This document shows positions 17,663 to 29,757 of a stretch of 64,000 nucleotides of DNA, piece by piece. The translations under genes were made by a program, and so were the position numbers. The DNA lies in assembly GCF_008807015.1 (NCBI RefSeq), contig NZ_CP031700.1, forward strand, positions 310,001 through 374,000. The letters run 5' to 3'. The number at the start of each line of letters is the position of its first letter. The stretch's first letter is position 1. The notes below the pieces were generated by a model, which saw nothing but the letters and a program-made list of their open reading frames with translations, was not told the DNA's origin and searched no databases. Source of the stretch: Neisseria zalophi (GTDB taxonomy: Bacteria; Pseudomonadota; Gammaproteobacteria; Burkholderiales; Neisseriaceae).

Positions 17663-17722
17663 ATAAAATCAAAAAATTATCGATTTAATAAATAAAATAG
17701 ACTAGTTTTCAGACGGCCTTTC

Positions 17723-18454
17723 TTACAAGCCCAATTCCCAAGTATTGTTTTGTGATTCGCACATACTTTCCAAACGGTTTTCATAGTGGGCGAAAATATG
17801 TTCGATGATTTCGTCTTCATCATCAATCAGTTGGATTAAATCCAAATCTTCCGGTGAAATCAGGCCGTTGCCGAGCAGTTGTTCTTTAATCCAATCGAGC
17901 AGGCCTTTCCAGAAAGCGGAGCCGACTAAAATAATCGGGCGGCTGGGGGTTTTGCCGGTTTGTACCAATGTTAGGCTTTCAAACAATTCGTCCATCGTGC
18001 CGAAACCGCCGGGCATCACCACATAGGCAACGGCATGTTTCACAAACATCACTTTGCGTGGGAAAAAATGTTGAAATTTAATAGATAAATTCTGATACGG
18101 ATTGGCATTTTGTTCGTGCGGCAATACGATATTCAAACCGACAGCCGGGCTTCTGCCGGCAAATGCGCCTTTATTGGCCGCTTCCATAATACCCGGCCCG
18201 CCGCCTGAAATCACGGAAAAACCGGCGTCGGAAAGTTTGCGTGACAGGCTTTCGGTAAACAGATAATCGGGGTGCTCGGCTGGTGTACGCGCACTGCCGT
18301 AGATACTGACGGCAGGCTGAATCGCCCGCAGCTCTTCACCTGATTCGACAAATTCGGAAATGATTTTCAACACATGATACGATTCGCGCGCCTGAATATC
18401 GCGGCGGGTCTCTTCCGGTAAAATCGGTGCGGGTAGTTTATGGTAAAGGTTCAT
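17723..18454 (-). CDS. LOG-family nucleotide-binding protein (TIGR00730)
   Basis: 243 residues. The Rossmann-like LOG domain shows VSIYGSARTPAEHPDY, the GGGPGIMEAANKGA loop and the diagnostic PGGFGTMDELFE motif. Family members hydrolyse nucleoside 5'-monophosphates to base and ribose phosphate (plant LONELY GUY; bacterial PpnN). The ~70-residue N-terminal extension with EESYHVLK-like helices is typical of the proteobacterial group. Which nucleotide it prefers cannot be told. Single-gene unit. Confidence 0.88.
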   Translation of the reverse strand: MNLYHKLPAPILPEETRRDIQARESYHVLKIISEFVESGEELRAIQPAVSIYGSARTPAEHPDYLFTESLSRKLSDAGFSVISGGGPGIMEAANKGAFAGRSPAVGLNIVLPHEQNANPYQNLSIKFQHFFPRKVMFVKHAVAYVVMPGGFGTMDELFESLTLVQTGKTPSRPIILVGSAFWKGLLDWIKEQLLGNGLISPEDLDLIQLIDDEDEIIEHIFAHYENRLESMCESQNNTWELGL

Positions 18455-18563
18455 AGTATGACTTTCGCTTTAGGATGCGGCATTTTAACCGAATATGTGG
18501 GAAAAGGCCGTCTGAAAAATCGAATATGTTTATTTTATGCTTTTGGGCTATGATATAAACCGT

Positions 18564-19811
18564 TTATGAAACCTTTTTCAAGGCGCTTATCCGTTCTCTT
18601 GCGCCCGGGTGAGAATCATAAAAACGGGCATACCATTTATCGGATACCAAACTGGCGGCATTGCTGCGGTAGAGCTTGATTAAGGCGTTAATCAAGTCGT
18701 TGCCGGAAGCGGTTTTGGCGGCGAAACGGTCGGCTTCAAATTCGTTTTTACGCGACATCAAACTGCTTAAAGGTGAAAACGGAAAGGTAAAAAGCGGCAA
18801 TACCATAAAAAACAGCAGCAGTGCCATGGCATGGCTGGGATAAGCGACCCCCAAGCCCTGATAAAAAGCGGCCTGCGGCATGAGCAGCCCTAGAATAAAT
18901 AAGATAACCAACGCTAAAACAAAGGTTATTATCATCTGTTTAACAATATGTTTGTGTTTAAAATGGCCGAGTTCGTGTGCCAATACGGCTTCGACTTCGT
19001 CCGGCTGCATATCTTCAAGCAGGGTATCGTAAAACACTATCCGCTTATTGGTGCCCAAGCCGGTGAAATAGGCATTGCCGTGCCCCGAGCGCTTGCTGCC
19101 GTCCATCACAAAAATGCCGTTGCTTTGAAAACCGGTACGGTTAAGCAGATTTTCAATTTGTTGTTTCAGACGGCCTTCGGGCAGGGGTTCGAAACGATTA
19201 AACAAAGGGGCAATCCATTTCGGAAAAGCCCACAACATCAACAGGGAAAAGCCGAGCCACACACACCACACCCAAAGCCACCACAAGCTGCCGGTAACAC
19301 CCATTAAATAAATCACCGCATACAATAGCGGTACACCAATCACCGCACCCAATAATAAGCCTTTGAAACGGTCGGCAAAAAATGTAACCGGTGTGCTGCG
19401 GTTAAAGCCGAAGCGGGCTTCGAGCTTGAATGTCGAATACCATTCCATCGGCAGGCTGAGTATGCTGTTGACCAAAGTAAAAAGAACAATCAGCAATACG
19501 CCTTGTGTAATAGGGCCGTCTGAAAACTTGATGCTGAGTGCGGCCAAAACATTCAAACCGCCGCCTAGTGTGAACACCAGCAATAAAAATGCTTCGAATA
19601 GAATTCGGTAGCGGGCAAAGCGTTGCTTGGTCAATGTGTAATCAGCGGCTTTCTGATGTTCTTCAAGCGATACGGCCGATACAAAATCGGCAGGCACATT
19701 GCCCCGATGCCTCAATACCGCACGGCTTTGGCGGATGGAAAGATACAGTTGCAGCAAAGTGGAAAAGGCGAAGAAAAATAAAAATAAGATATAGATGGTG
19801 TGGTTATTCAT
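18564..19811 (-). CDS. M48 family zinc metallopeptidase, Ste24/CAAX-protease type
   Basis: 415 residues with about seven membrane helices. The zinc motif HELGHFKHKH (HExxH) lies in the second half, with the downstream Glu ligand in NEFEADRFAAK. The PMEWYSTFKLEARFGFNRSTP segment is typical of the M48A (Ste24/CaaX) branch rather than HtpX, and length fits. Bacterial members probably clip misfolded or membrane-associated proteins, since prenylated CAAX substrates are absent. It is alone on its transcript. Confidence 0.88.
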   Translation of the reverse strand: MNNHTIYILFLFFFAFSTLLQLYLSIRQSRAVLRHRGNVPADFVSAVSLEEHQKAADYTLTKQRFARYRILFEAFLLLVFTLGGGLNVLAALSIKFSDGPITQGVLLIVLFTLVNSILSLPMEWYSTFKLEARFGFNRSTPVTFFADRFKGLLLGAVIGVPLLYAVIYLMGVTGSLWWLWVWCVWLGFSLLMLWAFPKWIAPLFNRFEPLPEGRLKQQIENLLNRTGFQSNGIFVMDGSKRSGHGNAYFTGLGTNKRIVFYDTLLEDMQPDEVEAVLAHELGHFKHKHIVKQMIITFVLALVILFILGLLMPQAAFYQGLGVAYPSHAMALLLFFMVLPLFTFPFSPLSSLMSRKNEFEADRFAAKTASGNDLINALIKLYRSNAASLVSDKWYARFYDSHPGARERISALKKVS

Positions 19812-19907
19812 TTAAAATATAAATCCAATAGAAACAATATTGTAGCGTAAACCCTACAATGTTTTAACCAATATACGGCTATGCTGGCTTTAAATAAACC
19901 GCCTCAG

Positions 19908-19996
19908 TATAATAATTAACAGCAACTTTTCATAACTGTTTATCCTTTCGGAAAAACATGAAGTTCGGCCCTTGATTGATTTCAAGGGTTTTTTTT
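19908..19996 (+). ncRNA. Candidate small RNA with promoter and terminator
   Basis: A perfect TATAAT (19908-19913) is followed ~55 bases later by a compact terminator: CCCTTGA, seven-base loop, TCAAGGG and eight T. No plus-strand gene lies near; neighbours on both sides are on the minus strand. A five-codon ORF (MKFGP, stop) overlaps the terminator stem. The -35 region is weak. This is a prediction from promoter plus terminator only. Confidence 0.35.
19969..19996 (+). terminator. Intrinsic terminator on the plus strand
   Basis: CCCTTGA/TCAAGGG stem followed by an uninterrupted run of eight T. Orientation does not match either neighbouring gene. Confidence 0.75.
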
Positions 19997-20080
19997 ATGC
20001 GTTTATTTTGCTTAAACAATAACGGTTTATTGTATTTTTAAGGCGAATATTTTCAGACGGCCTCTTGCCTAATATGGCCT

Positions 20081-21031
20081 TCAAACCACATTCTTAGGCG
20101 TTCCGGCAACAAAATGCTTAATATTATCCAACAAGATATCAAATAAACGGCTGGTCGCTTCATTGCTGCCCCATGCCATATGCGGCGTAATAATCAAATT
20201 CGGCAAACGGGCTTTTAGCAGCGGATTTCCATCACGCGGCGGCTCTTGCGTTAATACGTCTACACCCGCCCCGCCCAGTCCGCCGTATTTCAATGCCGCC
20301 ACCAAAGCATTTTCATCAACCAAACCGCCACGGCCGCAATTAATCAATACCGCGCCGATTTTCATCTGCTGTAATTCTGTTTCCCCAATCATATTGACGG
20401 TTTCCGCCGTAAGCGGGCAATGTAGGGAAATCACATCGGCGGATTGAATCGCTTCATCAAAAGAAACATAATCCTCACGCACGGTTTGCGCGTGTTTGTG
20501 TTCGCCGAATATCACATTCATACCGAATGCCCGCGCATAACCGGCCAAAGTGTTTCCGGTACTGCCGCGCCCGAAAATAGCCAGGGTTTTGCCGTTTAAA
20601 TCGTGTATCGGTGCGCCGAAATGGCAGAAATAAGGCGATTTTTCCCACACCCCTGCTGCGATATCGCGCTGATAAGCCGGCAGATTACGCATAAGCGCAA
20701 TCATCAGCATAAAAGCATGTTCAGCAACGGAATCATTACCATAATTACGAACATTGCACACGGTAACACCAGCCTGATTGGCCGCCTGCATATCAATATG
20801 GTTTACACCGGTCGCCCCCACGGCAATTAGTTTAAGATTTGCGGCGGCAGCAATGCTTGTTTTATCCAACACCACTTTATTGGTAACCACAATATCCGCT
20901 TCTTGAATACGCTCGGCGGTTTCTTCGGGTAGGGTATTTTCATATTCTTTGATTTCAAATGGAAAATCAAAAACAAACGGTTTGCCCGGCAATGTGCCGC
21001 GATCTAATACCACGATTTTTAAAGTATTCAT
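20081..21031 (-). CDS. D-2-hydroxyacid dehydrogenase (hydroxypyruvate/glycerate dehydrogenase type)
   Basis: 316 residues from an ATG preceded by AAAGAG. An earlier ATG at 21046 adds only five residues. The NAD-binding GRGSTG motif (TLAIFGRGSTGNTLAGYA) and the catalytic set are present: Arg in INCGRGGLVDE, Glu in TQEPPRDGNP and His in ITPHMAWGSNEA. It reduces a 2-keto acid such as hydroxypyruvate or glyoxylate with NAD(P)H in the cytoplasm. The TPHMAWGS active-site His block is typical of glycerate dehydrogenases. Exact substrate is uncertain. Confidence 0.88.
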   Translation of the reverse strand: MNTLKIVVLDRGTLPGKPFVFDFPFEIKEYENTLPEETAERIQEADIVVTNKVVLDKTSIAAAANLKLIAVGATGVNHIDMQAANQAGVTVCNVRNYGNDSVAEHAFMLMIALMRNLPAYQRDIAAGVWEKSPYFCHFGAPIHDLNGKTLAIFGRGSTGNTLAGYARAFGMNVIFGEHKHAQTVREDYVSFDEAIQSADVISLHCPLTAETVNMIGETELQQMKIGAVLINCGRGGLVDENALVAALKYGGLGGAGVDVLTQEPPRDGNPLLKARLPNLIITPHMAWGSNEATSRLFDILLDNIKHFVAGTPKNVV

Positions 21032-21231
21032 TATTTCTCTTTCCATTACATTATATTATGCGTTTTTATATTGCTGATTATGATACACGACAAGCCATCG
21101 GGAAACACAAACTGTTTCCACGTTTCTTCAATATGCCGAATTTATGATAGCGATAACCGGTTTATGGTTTTTTCACCGCCGGCTCTATGCTATCCTTGCG
21201 GCTTAAAAACCGATAAAGAAAGTAAAACACC

Positions 21232-21558
21232 ATGAGTTTGAAAATTGAAGATATTGTTACCGGACACGGTGCCGAAGCCGTTAAAGGTAAAGAAATCACC
21301 GTACATTACACCGGTTGGTTGGAAGACGGCACCAAGTTTGATTCCAGTTTAGACCGCCGCCAACCACTCACCATCACTTTAGGCGTCGGCCAAGTGATTG
21401 AAGGCTGGGACGAAGGTTTCGGCGGTATGAAAGAAGGCGGCAAACGCAAACTGACCATTCCGCCGGAAATGGGCTATGGTGCACATGGAGCCGGCGGCGT
21501 GATTCCGCCTAATGCCACTTTGATTTTCGAAGTGGAATTATTGAAAGTTTATGAATAA
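21232..21558 (+). CDS. FKBP-type peptidyl-prolyl cis-trans isomerase
   Basis: 108 residues, the minimal single-domain FKBP. All signature stretches are present: [48 protein letters not shown] and [14 protein letters not shown]. There is no signal peptide, so it probably works in the cytoplasm in protein folding. A single gene followed by a DUS hairpin terminator. Confidence 0.95.
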   Translation: MSLKIEDIVTGHGAEAVKGKEITVHYTGWLEDGTKFDSSLDRRQPLTITLGVGQVIEGWDEGFGGMKEGGKRKLTIPPEMGYGAHGAGGVIPPNATLIFEVELLKVYE

Positions 21559-21586
21559 AACATTTTGTTTTATCTGATATAAAAGT

Positions 21587-21614
21587 GGCCGTCTGAAACC
21601 TTTCAGACGGCCTT
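21587..21614. terminator. DUS inverted-pair terminator between fkbp and the GNA1162 operon
   Basis: GGCCGTCTGAAA and TTTCAGACGGCC face each other with almost no spacer, followed by TTT. Placed between convergent genes, it probably serves both. Confidence 0.8.
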
Positions 21615-21629
21615 TATAATAAATATCAA

Positions 21630-22286
21630 TTACTTATTATGTTGGGTATGATAATGCGGTGATCTTGGCCCGTACAAAATACCTTTAGGCGTACCGGCCG
21701 ACAACAAACGAGAACCAGTCATCTGTGCAATATCATAACTTCTATCGCTCACCGAGCTGGCAATCTGTTCAACTACAGCCTGCACCAATGCGCCCAATAA
21801 CCCCGCTTGATTATTGCCTCTTTCAAGCGAGGAAGCGGTTGCCGAACCTGTCCATAATTCTTTGCCGGTGCGGGCATCTACCAGTTTCGCTTCGGCGCTG
21901 ACACGGGTATTGCTTTGAATAACCTGATATTTCGTACCATATTCGGTTACCTTGATATACAAAACCGCATCGGCACCGAAAATTTCATTTAGCTTATCCA
22001 GTTGCACATCATGAATATCACCCGGATTGGTCAAACCGTTTTGTTTAAACGTTTCTTCCACCACCGCTACCGGAAAAACATAATAACCGGATTCGGCCAA
22101 AGGCAAGGTAACCGCAGAAGCCATACCTGCCGTTGCGTTTACATCGGGCGATTCGTTTAAAGGCGGTAAAACCAGAATCGATTTGGGATCACTTTCTTTA
22201 AAAGCTGTGTAATCATACGGTTGTTGTGTGGCACAGGCCGATAATGCTAAAGCGGCCACCAAAGGTAATAATTTTAAGCTGCGCAT
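21630..22286 (-). CDS. GNA1162-like lipoprotein (DUF799)
   Basis: 218 residues with lipobox LSAC (Cys19). The DUF799 domain begins SDPKSILVLPPLNESPDVNAT and includes GADAVLYIKVTEYGTKYQVI and KLVDARTGKELWTGS. It matches the meningococcal antigen GNA1162. It is the last gene of a three-gene operon: its ATG overlaps the stop of the DUF4810 gene in a TAATG arrangement, implying translational coupling. All three products are lipoproteins, suggesting an outer-membrane complex related in plan to CsgG-type export assemblies. Function is not established. Confidence 0.9.
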   Translation of the reverse strand: MRSLKLLPLVAALALSACATQQPYDYTAFKESDPKSILVLPPLNESPDVNATAGMASAVTLPLAESGYYVFPVAVVEETFKQNGLTNPGDIHDVQLDKLNEIFGADAVLYIKVTEYGTKYQVIQSNTRVSAEAKLVDARTGKELWTGSATASSLERGNNQAGLLGALVQAVVEQIASSVSDRSYDIAQMTGSRLLSAGTPKGILYGPRSPHYHTQHNK

Positions 22287-22654
22287 TATAATTGACCTCC
22301 ACGGGCATTTTTCAACAAGAAATCCATAAATACCCCAGATTCGGGGAACAATTGTTTTTCTTGTTCAAAATGTTGGATAGCCTCATCATTATTGCCGCTA
22401 TCAATCATCAACAAACCCATGTGAGCATGAGCACCGGGGGCAACGTTTTGTTTTTTACTCTGAGCTTTTTTAAAATATTGCGTCATCGCATCAACTTGTT
22501 CGCCAATCGGTTTACCGTCACTCTTTAAATGTTGATAAACGGTTTTGCTGTTGTCACCCCAATAATAGAGGTTTTTATTACCGCCCATCGAACAACCGGC
22601 CAAAACAACCGCAGCAGCCACCATCACGGCATATCTGATCTTATGCATTTTCAT
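22286..22654 (-). CDS. DUF4810 lipoprotein
   Basis: 122 residues from the ATG at 22654 (a second ATG at 22648 is nearly as good). The signal ends in LAGC. NLYYWGDNSKTVYQHLK and a TPR-like GAHAHMGLLMIDSGNNDEAIQHFEQEKQLFPES segment mark the DUF4810 family. The start codon directly follows a DUS (AGGCCGTCTGAA), whose AGG may act as part of the ribosome-binding site. Middle gene of the CsgG-like/DUF4810/DUF799 operon. Confidence 0.88.
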   Translation of the reverse strand: MKMHKIRYAVMVAAAVVLAGCSMGGNKNLYYWGDNSKTVYQHLKSDGKPIGEQVDAMTQYFKKAQSKKQNVAPGAHAHMGLLMIDSGNNDEAIQHFEQEKQLFPESGVFMDFLLKNARGGQL

Positions 22655-22668
22655 TTTCAGACGGCCTC

Positions 22669-23334
22669 TTAACGTAAAGGTGTCCAAGCGCCGTTTTCAA
22701 TACCGGCTACCAAATTATTCACGGCTTCACGGATGGCTAAATCCAATACTTTGCCGTTTAAGGTTGCGTCGTAACCGGAAGTACCGCCAAAGCCGATAAT
22801 TTCACGGTTTGATAATGAGTATTCACCGGCACCTTGAACTGAATACACCACTTCGGAAGTACGCACATTCACCACATTTAATGCGACTTTTGCATAAGCA
22901 ATTTGCGATTTACCACGGCCTAAAATACCGAAGAGCTGATGATCACCGACATCTTTACGGCCGAATTCGGTTACATCGCCGGTAATCACAAAATCGGCTC
23001 CTTTTAATGCTTGGCTACGGCCACTGATATTGGCTTCTTGTTTCAATGCGCTCAATTCAGTACGGTTCAATACATTAAAGCGGTTGGTTTGTTGCAGATG
23101 TGTTACCAAAATGGTTTTAGCCTGACTGCCCAAACGGTCTTGGCCGTCTGAAAACACACCTCTTTGGAAACTTGAACGGTTGTCGAAATTACCCACAGAA
23201 ATCGGTGCCCGAACCCCGTGATATTGCGTGTTATAAGAAGCGACCTTAGCTACTTCAACCGCACGGGAAGATTCAGTCGCACAACCGGCAGCCGATAGAG
23301 CCACAGCAATCGCCAAGAAAATTTTTTGTTTCAT
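22669..23334 (-). CDS. CsgG/HfaB-family lipoprotein
   Basis: 221 residues with a lipoprotein signal ending SAAGC (Cys18). The CsgG-like domain includes ISVGNFDNRSSFQRG, LVTHLQQTNRFNVLNRTEL, GADFVITGDVTEFG and LNVVNVRTSEVVYSVQGAGEYSLS. CsgG itself forms an outer-membrane pore for curli subunits; no curli genes are near. Always found with DUF4810 and DUF799 partners in Neisseria, it is the first gene of this operon and has a long AT-rich leader upstream. Confidence 0.88.
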   Translation of the reverse strand: MKQKIFLAIAVALSAAGCATESSRAVEVAKVASYNTQYHGVRAPISVGNFDNRSSFQRGVFSDGQDRLGSQAKTILVTHLQQTNRFNVLNRTELSALKQEANISGRSQALKGADFVITGDVTEFGRKDVGDHQLFGILGRGKSQIAYAKVALNVVNVRTSEVVYSVQGAGEYSLSNREIIGFGGTSGYDATLNGKVLDLAIREAVNNLVAGIENGAWTPLR

Positions 23335-23818
23335 AAACGTACCACTTTCTAGAAAACGTAAGAAATAACAAAATGATATTAAGCTGTTATATAAGCCGCT
23401 TTCATATCGCCCATATCCGACAATCTAAAATCGGTTAATCAGATTAAAATTTATCAAAATTTAATTTTAAATTTCTTAAATTAACATTTATATCATACGT
23501 TTATAAAGAGAACAACTGTATTTTTTACTTTACATCAATGCTTGGTTCTATAAAAAATTTATCTTTATAAAATATAAAGTTAAATAAAAAAATAATTAGT
23601 AATACTGTATTATATCTGCACATATTTAAATCGTAATTTAAGCCTGTGAAAATAGGTTTATTAATCATAAAATTGTTGATAAATGTTAAATTTTAATATT
23701 TATCATATAAAAAGGCCGTCTGAAAGGTGAACTGCACCTTAATGGGTTGGAGGTGTCCAACTTTTGGGGTGCAGTTCAACCTTTCAGACGGCCTGATCAT
23801 TCAAACAACCGGCTTCAA
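23335..23818. other. AT-rich promoter region of the csgG-like operon plus DUS/IS-end repeat
   Basis: Nearly 500 bp without a gene. The first ~370 bp are very AT-rich and hold the csgG-like operon promoter. The last part is a DUS-flanked miniature IS remnant, described separately. Confidence 0.6.
23713..23794. repeat. DUS hairpin containing a 51-bp fused pair of IS3-type ends
   Basis: Two opposite DUS (23713-23724 and 23783-23794) flank 23728-23778, which begins TGAACTGCACC and ends GGTGCAGTTCA. The inner sequences (GGGTTGGA on the left; the complement of AGTTGGACACC on the right) also align. These look like the left and right ends of an IS3-family element with the whole interior deleted. The composite forms a ~27-bp stem with one bulge and may terminate leuS. 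Confidence 0.65.
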
Positions 23819-26539
<2,721 letters not shown>

Positions 26540-26674
26540 TTAGTGCGGACGGTGTTTGATGGCCGCGTTCGGCTTGTGGGGATTTCAGGCCGTCTGAAAA
26601 GTTTGGTATGCGTGTTGCGGTGCGGATTGCTTCGGGTCGGCAATCCGCACAATATAACTATCAAAATATTGATA

Positions 26675-27457
26675 TTAAAATAATTTTTTCACTTCGGCTT
26701 CGATATCGTCGGCGCGCATAAAGGTTTCGCCGATTAAGAAGGTGTGTACGCCGTGGCCGCGCATAAAGTCGATGTCGTCTTTATTGCGGATGCCGCTTTC
26801 GGTCACCACGGTTTTTCCGGGCAGTTCGGGCAGCAAATCCAAGGTTTGTTGCAGCGATACCTCGAAGGTGCGCAGGTTGCGGTTGTTTACGCCCCATAAA
26901 GGGGTTGTCATATTGCGGCATTTGGCCAGTTCGGACGGGTCGTGCAATTCAAGCAATACCGTCATGCCCAATTCGTGTGCAACCTGTTCGAATCGTTCGA
27001 GTTGTTCCGCTTCTAAGGCGGCGGCAATCAGCAACACCGCATCTGCGCCCCATGCGCGCGCCTGATAAATCTGATATTCGTCAATCATAAAATCTTTGCG
27101 CAAAACAGGCAGCGGAACGGCGGCTTTTACTTGTTTCAGATAGTCGGGCGAGCCTTGAAAATAGTGTTCGTCGGTTAACACCGAAATACAGGCGGCACCG
27201 GCGCGGGCATAGGCTTCGGCAATCGCGGCCGGGTGAAAATCAGGGCGGATTAAGCCTTTAGACGGGCTGGCTTTTTTCACTTCGGCAATCACGGCGGGCA
27301 GGTTGTCGGCATGTTTGGCTTGTATGGCGGCAAAAAAGCCGCGCGCAGGCTCGGCGTCGGCCGCTTGTTGTTTGATTTGGTCGAGCGAAACGGCGGCTTT
27401 GGCAGCGGCGACTTCTTCGGCTTTGGTCGCCAGAATTTTATTTAAAATATCGGACAT
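26675..27457 (-). CDS. trpC: Indole-3-glycerol phosphate synthase
   Basis: 260 residues, a monofunctional TrpC. The TIM barrel shows [18 protein letters not shown], with the catalytic Lys in KKASPS and another in [11 protein letters not shown], the Glu in [21 protein letters not shown] and VVTESGI. It converts CdRP to indole-3-glycerol phosphate in tryptophan synthesis. No other trp gene is adjacent, so the trp pathway is dispersed, as usual in Neisseria. Confidence 0.96.
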   Translation of the reverse strand: MSDILNKILATKAEEVAAAKAAVSLDQIKQQAADAEPARGFFAAIQAKHADNLPAVIAEVKKASPSKGLIRPDFHPAAIAEAYARAGAACISVLTDEHYFQGSPDYLKQVKAAVPLPVLRKDFMIDEYQIYQARAWGADAVLLIAAALEAEQLERFEQVAHELGMTVLLELHDPSELAKCRNMTTPLWGVNNRNLRTFEVSLQQTLDLLPELPGKTVVTESGIRNKDDIDFMRGHGVHTFLIGETFMRADDIEAEVKKLF

Positions 27458-27588
27458 AATCGGCTTTCGTTAAACAAAGTGTTTCAGACGGCCTGAAACG
27501 CTGTGCCGCCCATAAGGTTGAAGCGGCTTATTATACAAGCTGCGGGCGGGCAGATATAGTTGGCCGTGTTATCGGGTTGGGTAAGGCT

Positions 27589-27627
27589 AGGCCGTCTGAA
27601 ACAACAGTATGGTTTTTCAGACGGCCT
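27589..27627. terminator. DUS inverted pair between trpC and the TRIC gene
   Basis: AGGCCGTCTGAA and TTCAGACGGCCT pair around a ~15-base loop, downstream of the TRIC-type channel gene on the minus strand. Confidence 0.65.
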
Positions 27628-27641
27628 GATAACAATATCGG

Positions 27642-28247
27642 CTAAAAGCGGGGCAGCCGCCACGAAACGCGGTATGCCCACAAGCGCAGCAGATAACCGC
27701 CGACCAATAACAGATTTAATGTAAACGGGTTAATCCAACCCAGAGCATGCAAGGCATAGATGGCCAGCCCGACAATAATCGATACCGTGCCGTAAAAATC
27801 TTGGCGCAAAATCATCGGAATATCGTTCACCAGCGTATCGCGCACAATGCCGCCGCCCACTGCGGTAATAAAGCCGAGCAGCACCACGCCGAAGATATTC
27901 AAGTCCATCATCAGGCCGGCTTGGGCGCCGGTAATCGTAAACGCCACCAGCCCCAACGAGTCGGCCAATAGAAAAACCGCCGCCAGTTCGCGCTTTTTGC
28001 TTTGTTGCAATTTAAACAGCCACGACAACAACAGCGTCACACCGATCACCCACCAAGCGGTATTGTGGGTAAACGCCAGCGGAATGCGGCCGATAATGGC
28101 ATCGCGGATAATGCCGCCGCCTACCGCCGTTAATATGGAGGTAATCAATACCCCGAGCAGGTCGAGCCGTTTGCGGACACCCACCAGATAGCCCGACATG
28201 GCAAAAGCCGCCGTGCCGATCATGTGGATGATTTCGGTTGCATTCAT
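27642..28247 (-). CDS. TRIC/UPF0126-family cation channel protein (YadS-like)
   Basis: 201 residues from the ATG at which family homology begins (NATEIIHMIGTAAFAMSGYLVG). In-frame starts at 28337 and 28274 would add an unrelated N-terminal stretch. Two repeated three-helix units each carry the hallmark TAVGGGIIRD / TAVGGGIVRD motif, and seven helices are predicted. Bacterial TRIC homologues form potassium-permeable trimers. Physiological role in Neisseria is unknown. Confidence 0.88.
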   Translation of the reverse strand: MNATEIIHMIGTAAFAMSGYLVGVRKRLDLLGVLITSILTAVGGGIIRDAIIGRIPLAFTHNTAWWVIGVTLLLSWLFKLQQSKKRELAAVFLLADSLGLVAFTITGAQAGLMMDLNIFGVVLLGFITAVGGGIVRDTLVNDIPMILRQDFYGTVSIIVGLAIYALHALGWINPFTLNLLLVGGYLLRLWAYRVSWRLPRF

Positions 28248-28419
28248 AAAATAAAACGCTAATTCATTTGTCAAAAAAGAGGCCATTATAAAGGCGTAAA
28301 CGCTGCCGACTAGAGGCCGTCTGAAATATTTCTGCACCGAGGCGGATACACGGCTATAATCGGCTACTTATTTCTACCGCATTCAGACAGCCTGAATGCT
28401 TCCACACAAAGAAAGTATC

Positions 28420-29562
28420 ATGACTCAATATTCCCTATTTGCCACCTGCCCGCGCGGGTTGGAAACCGCACTATCCGAAGAACTCACCGCACAAGGCTGC
28501 AAAGATATCCGGCCGACCGACGGCGGGGTATCCTGCAAAGGCACGCTGGAACAGGTTTACCGCATCAACCTGCATTCGCGTACCGCCAGCCGCGTGTTGC
28601 TGCAATTAACCAAAGGCAGCTACCGCGATGAAAAAGACATCTACACCCTCGCCCGCAATATCCGTTGGAGCCAGTGGTTTAAACTCGAACAAACCTTTAA
28701 AGTGAAAGTGGAAGGCCGCCGCGCCCGTGTGAAGAGTTTGGATTTTGTCGGCCTGAAAATCAAAGATGCCGTGTGCGATGCGTTTCGCGAAACCCATCAG
28801 GCGCGCCCCGATGTGGCCAAAATCCGCCCCGATATCCGCATTCATGCGTTTGTGAGCGAAGACAGTGTGCGTATTTTTATCGACACCAGCGGCGAGGCCT
28901 TGTTTAAACGCGGTTATCGGCAAGACAGCGGCGAAGCCCCTTTGCGTGAAAACTTAGCCGCCGGATTATTGCTGTTGGCCGGTTATGACGGCTCCCAACC
29001 GTTTCAAGACCCGTTTTGCGGCAGCGGCACCATCGCCATCGAAGCAGCATGGATTGCCACCGGCCGCGCGCCCGGCCTGATGCGCCGTTTCGGTTTTGAA
29101 AAGCTGCAAGGGTTTGATAAAGCTTTATGGACGGCTATCCGCCGCGAAGCCGAACAGCAGATTCGTTTTCAGACGGCCGCCCCCATCGAAGGCAGCGACA
29201 ACGACCGTTATATGATCCGCACCGCCCAAACCAATGCGCAGGCGGCAGAAGTGGACGGCTTGATTCGCTGGCAGGTTTGCGATGCGCAAGCCGCCCGCCC
29301 GAATGGTGAAAACGGCATTATGATTGCCAATCCGCCTTATGGCGTGCGTTTGGCCGAAGTGCAGGCCCTGCAAGCCTTATATCCGCAACTGGGCACATGG
29401 TTGAAACAGCATTATGCCGGCTGGCTGGTCGGCATGTTTACCGGCGACCGCGACATGCCCAAGCTGATGCGGCTGTCGCCCAAACGCAAAATCCCGCTTT
29501 ATAACGGCAATATCGACTGCCGCCTGTTTTTGATGGATATGGTAAAAGGATCGAACCGCTGA
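28420..29562 (+). CDS. rlmL: THUMP-domain class I RNA methyltransferase (RlmL N-terminal type)
   Basis: 380 residues from the ATG preceded by AAAG; an ATG at 28396 would add eight residues. An N-terminal ferredoxin-like plus THUMP region ([15 protein letters not shown] to the [23 protein letters not shown] segment) is followed by a Rossmann methyltransferase domain with [17 protein letters not shown] (SAM binding) and [10 protein letters not shown] (NPPY catalytic motif). It corresponds to the domain making m2G2445 in 23S rRNA. E. coli RlmL has an extra C-terminal RlmK domain, which is absent here. Confidence 0.88.
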   Translation: MTQYSLFATCPRGLETALSEELTAQGCKDIRPTDGGVSCKGTLEQVYRINLHSRTASRVLLQLTKGSYRDEKDIYTLARNIRWSQWFKLEQTFKVKVEGRRARVKSLDFVGLKIKDAVCDAFRETHQARPDVAKIRPDIRIHAFVSEDSVRIFIDTSGEALFKRGYRQDSGEAPLRENLAAGLLLLAGYDGSQPFQDPFCGSGTIAIEAAWIATGRAPGLMRRFGFEKLQGFDKALWTAIRREAEQQIRFQTAAPIEGSDNDRYMIRTAQTNAQAAEVDGLIRWQVCDAQAARPNGENGIMIANPPYGVRLAEVQALQALYPQLGTWLKQHYAGWLVGMFTGDRDMPKLMRLSPKRKIPLYNGNIDCRLFLMDMVKGSNR

Positions 29563-29643
29563 TTAAGCCGGAAATCGGCGCATAAACGCCCTTTTCGCAA
29601 CAGATGATTGTCAGACCTACACAAACTGGCTAAACTTCCCCTC

Positions 29644-29670
29644 AGGCCGTCTGAAAGATTCAGACGGCCT
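29644..29670. terminator. DUS inverted-pair terminator after rlmL
   Basis: AGGCCGTCTGAA and TTCAGACGGCCT face each other with a three-base spacer, 80 bp after the stop. Confidence 0.7.
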
Positions 29671-29757
29671 GAACCACACCGCTGCTGCAAACATTGCGCT
29701 TGCAGCCCTGCACGTCAGCGACATTGCGCCGCTGCAAACTTGAAAGAAAGACACGCC

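Noticed and set aside
29608-29757. 50-residue N-terminal extension of BioB from a TTG start
   Set aside because: It runs through a DUS hairpin spacer, shows no BioB homology, and a good ribosome-binding site precedes the internal ATG at 29758.
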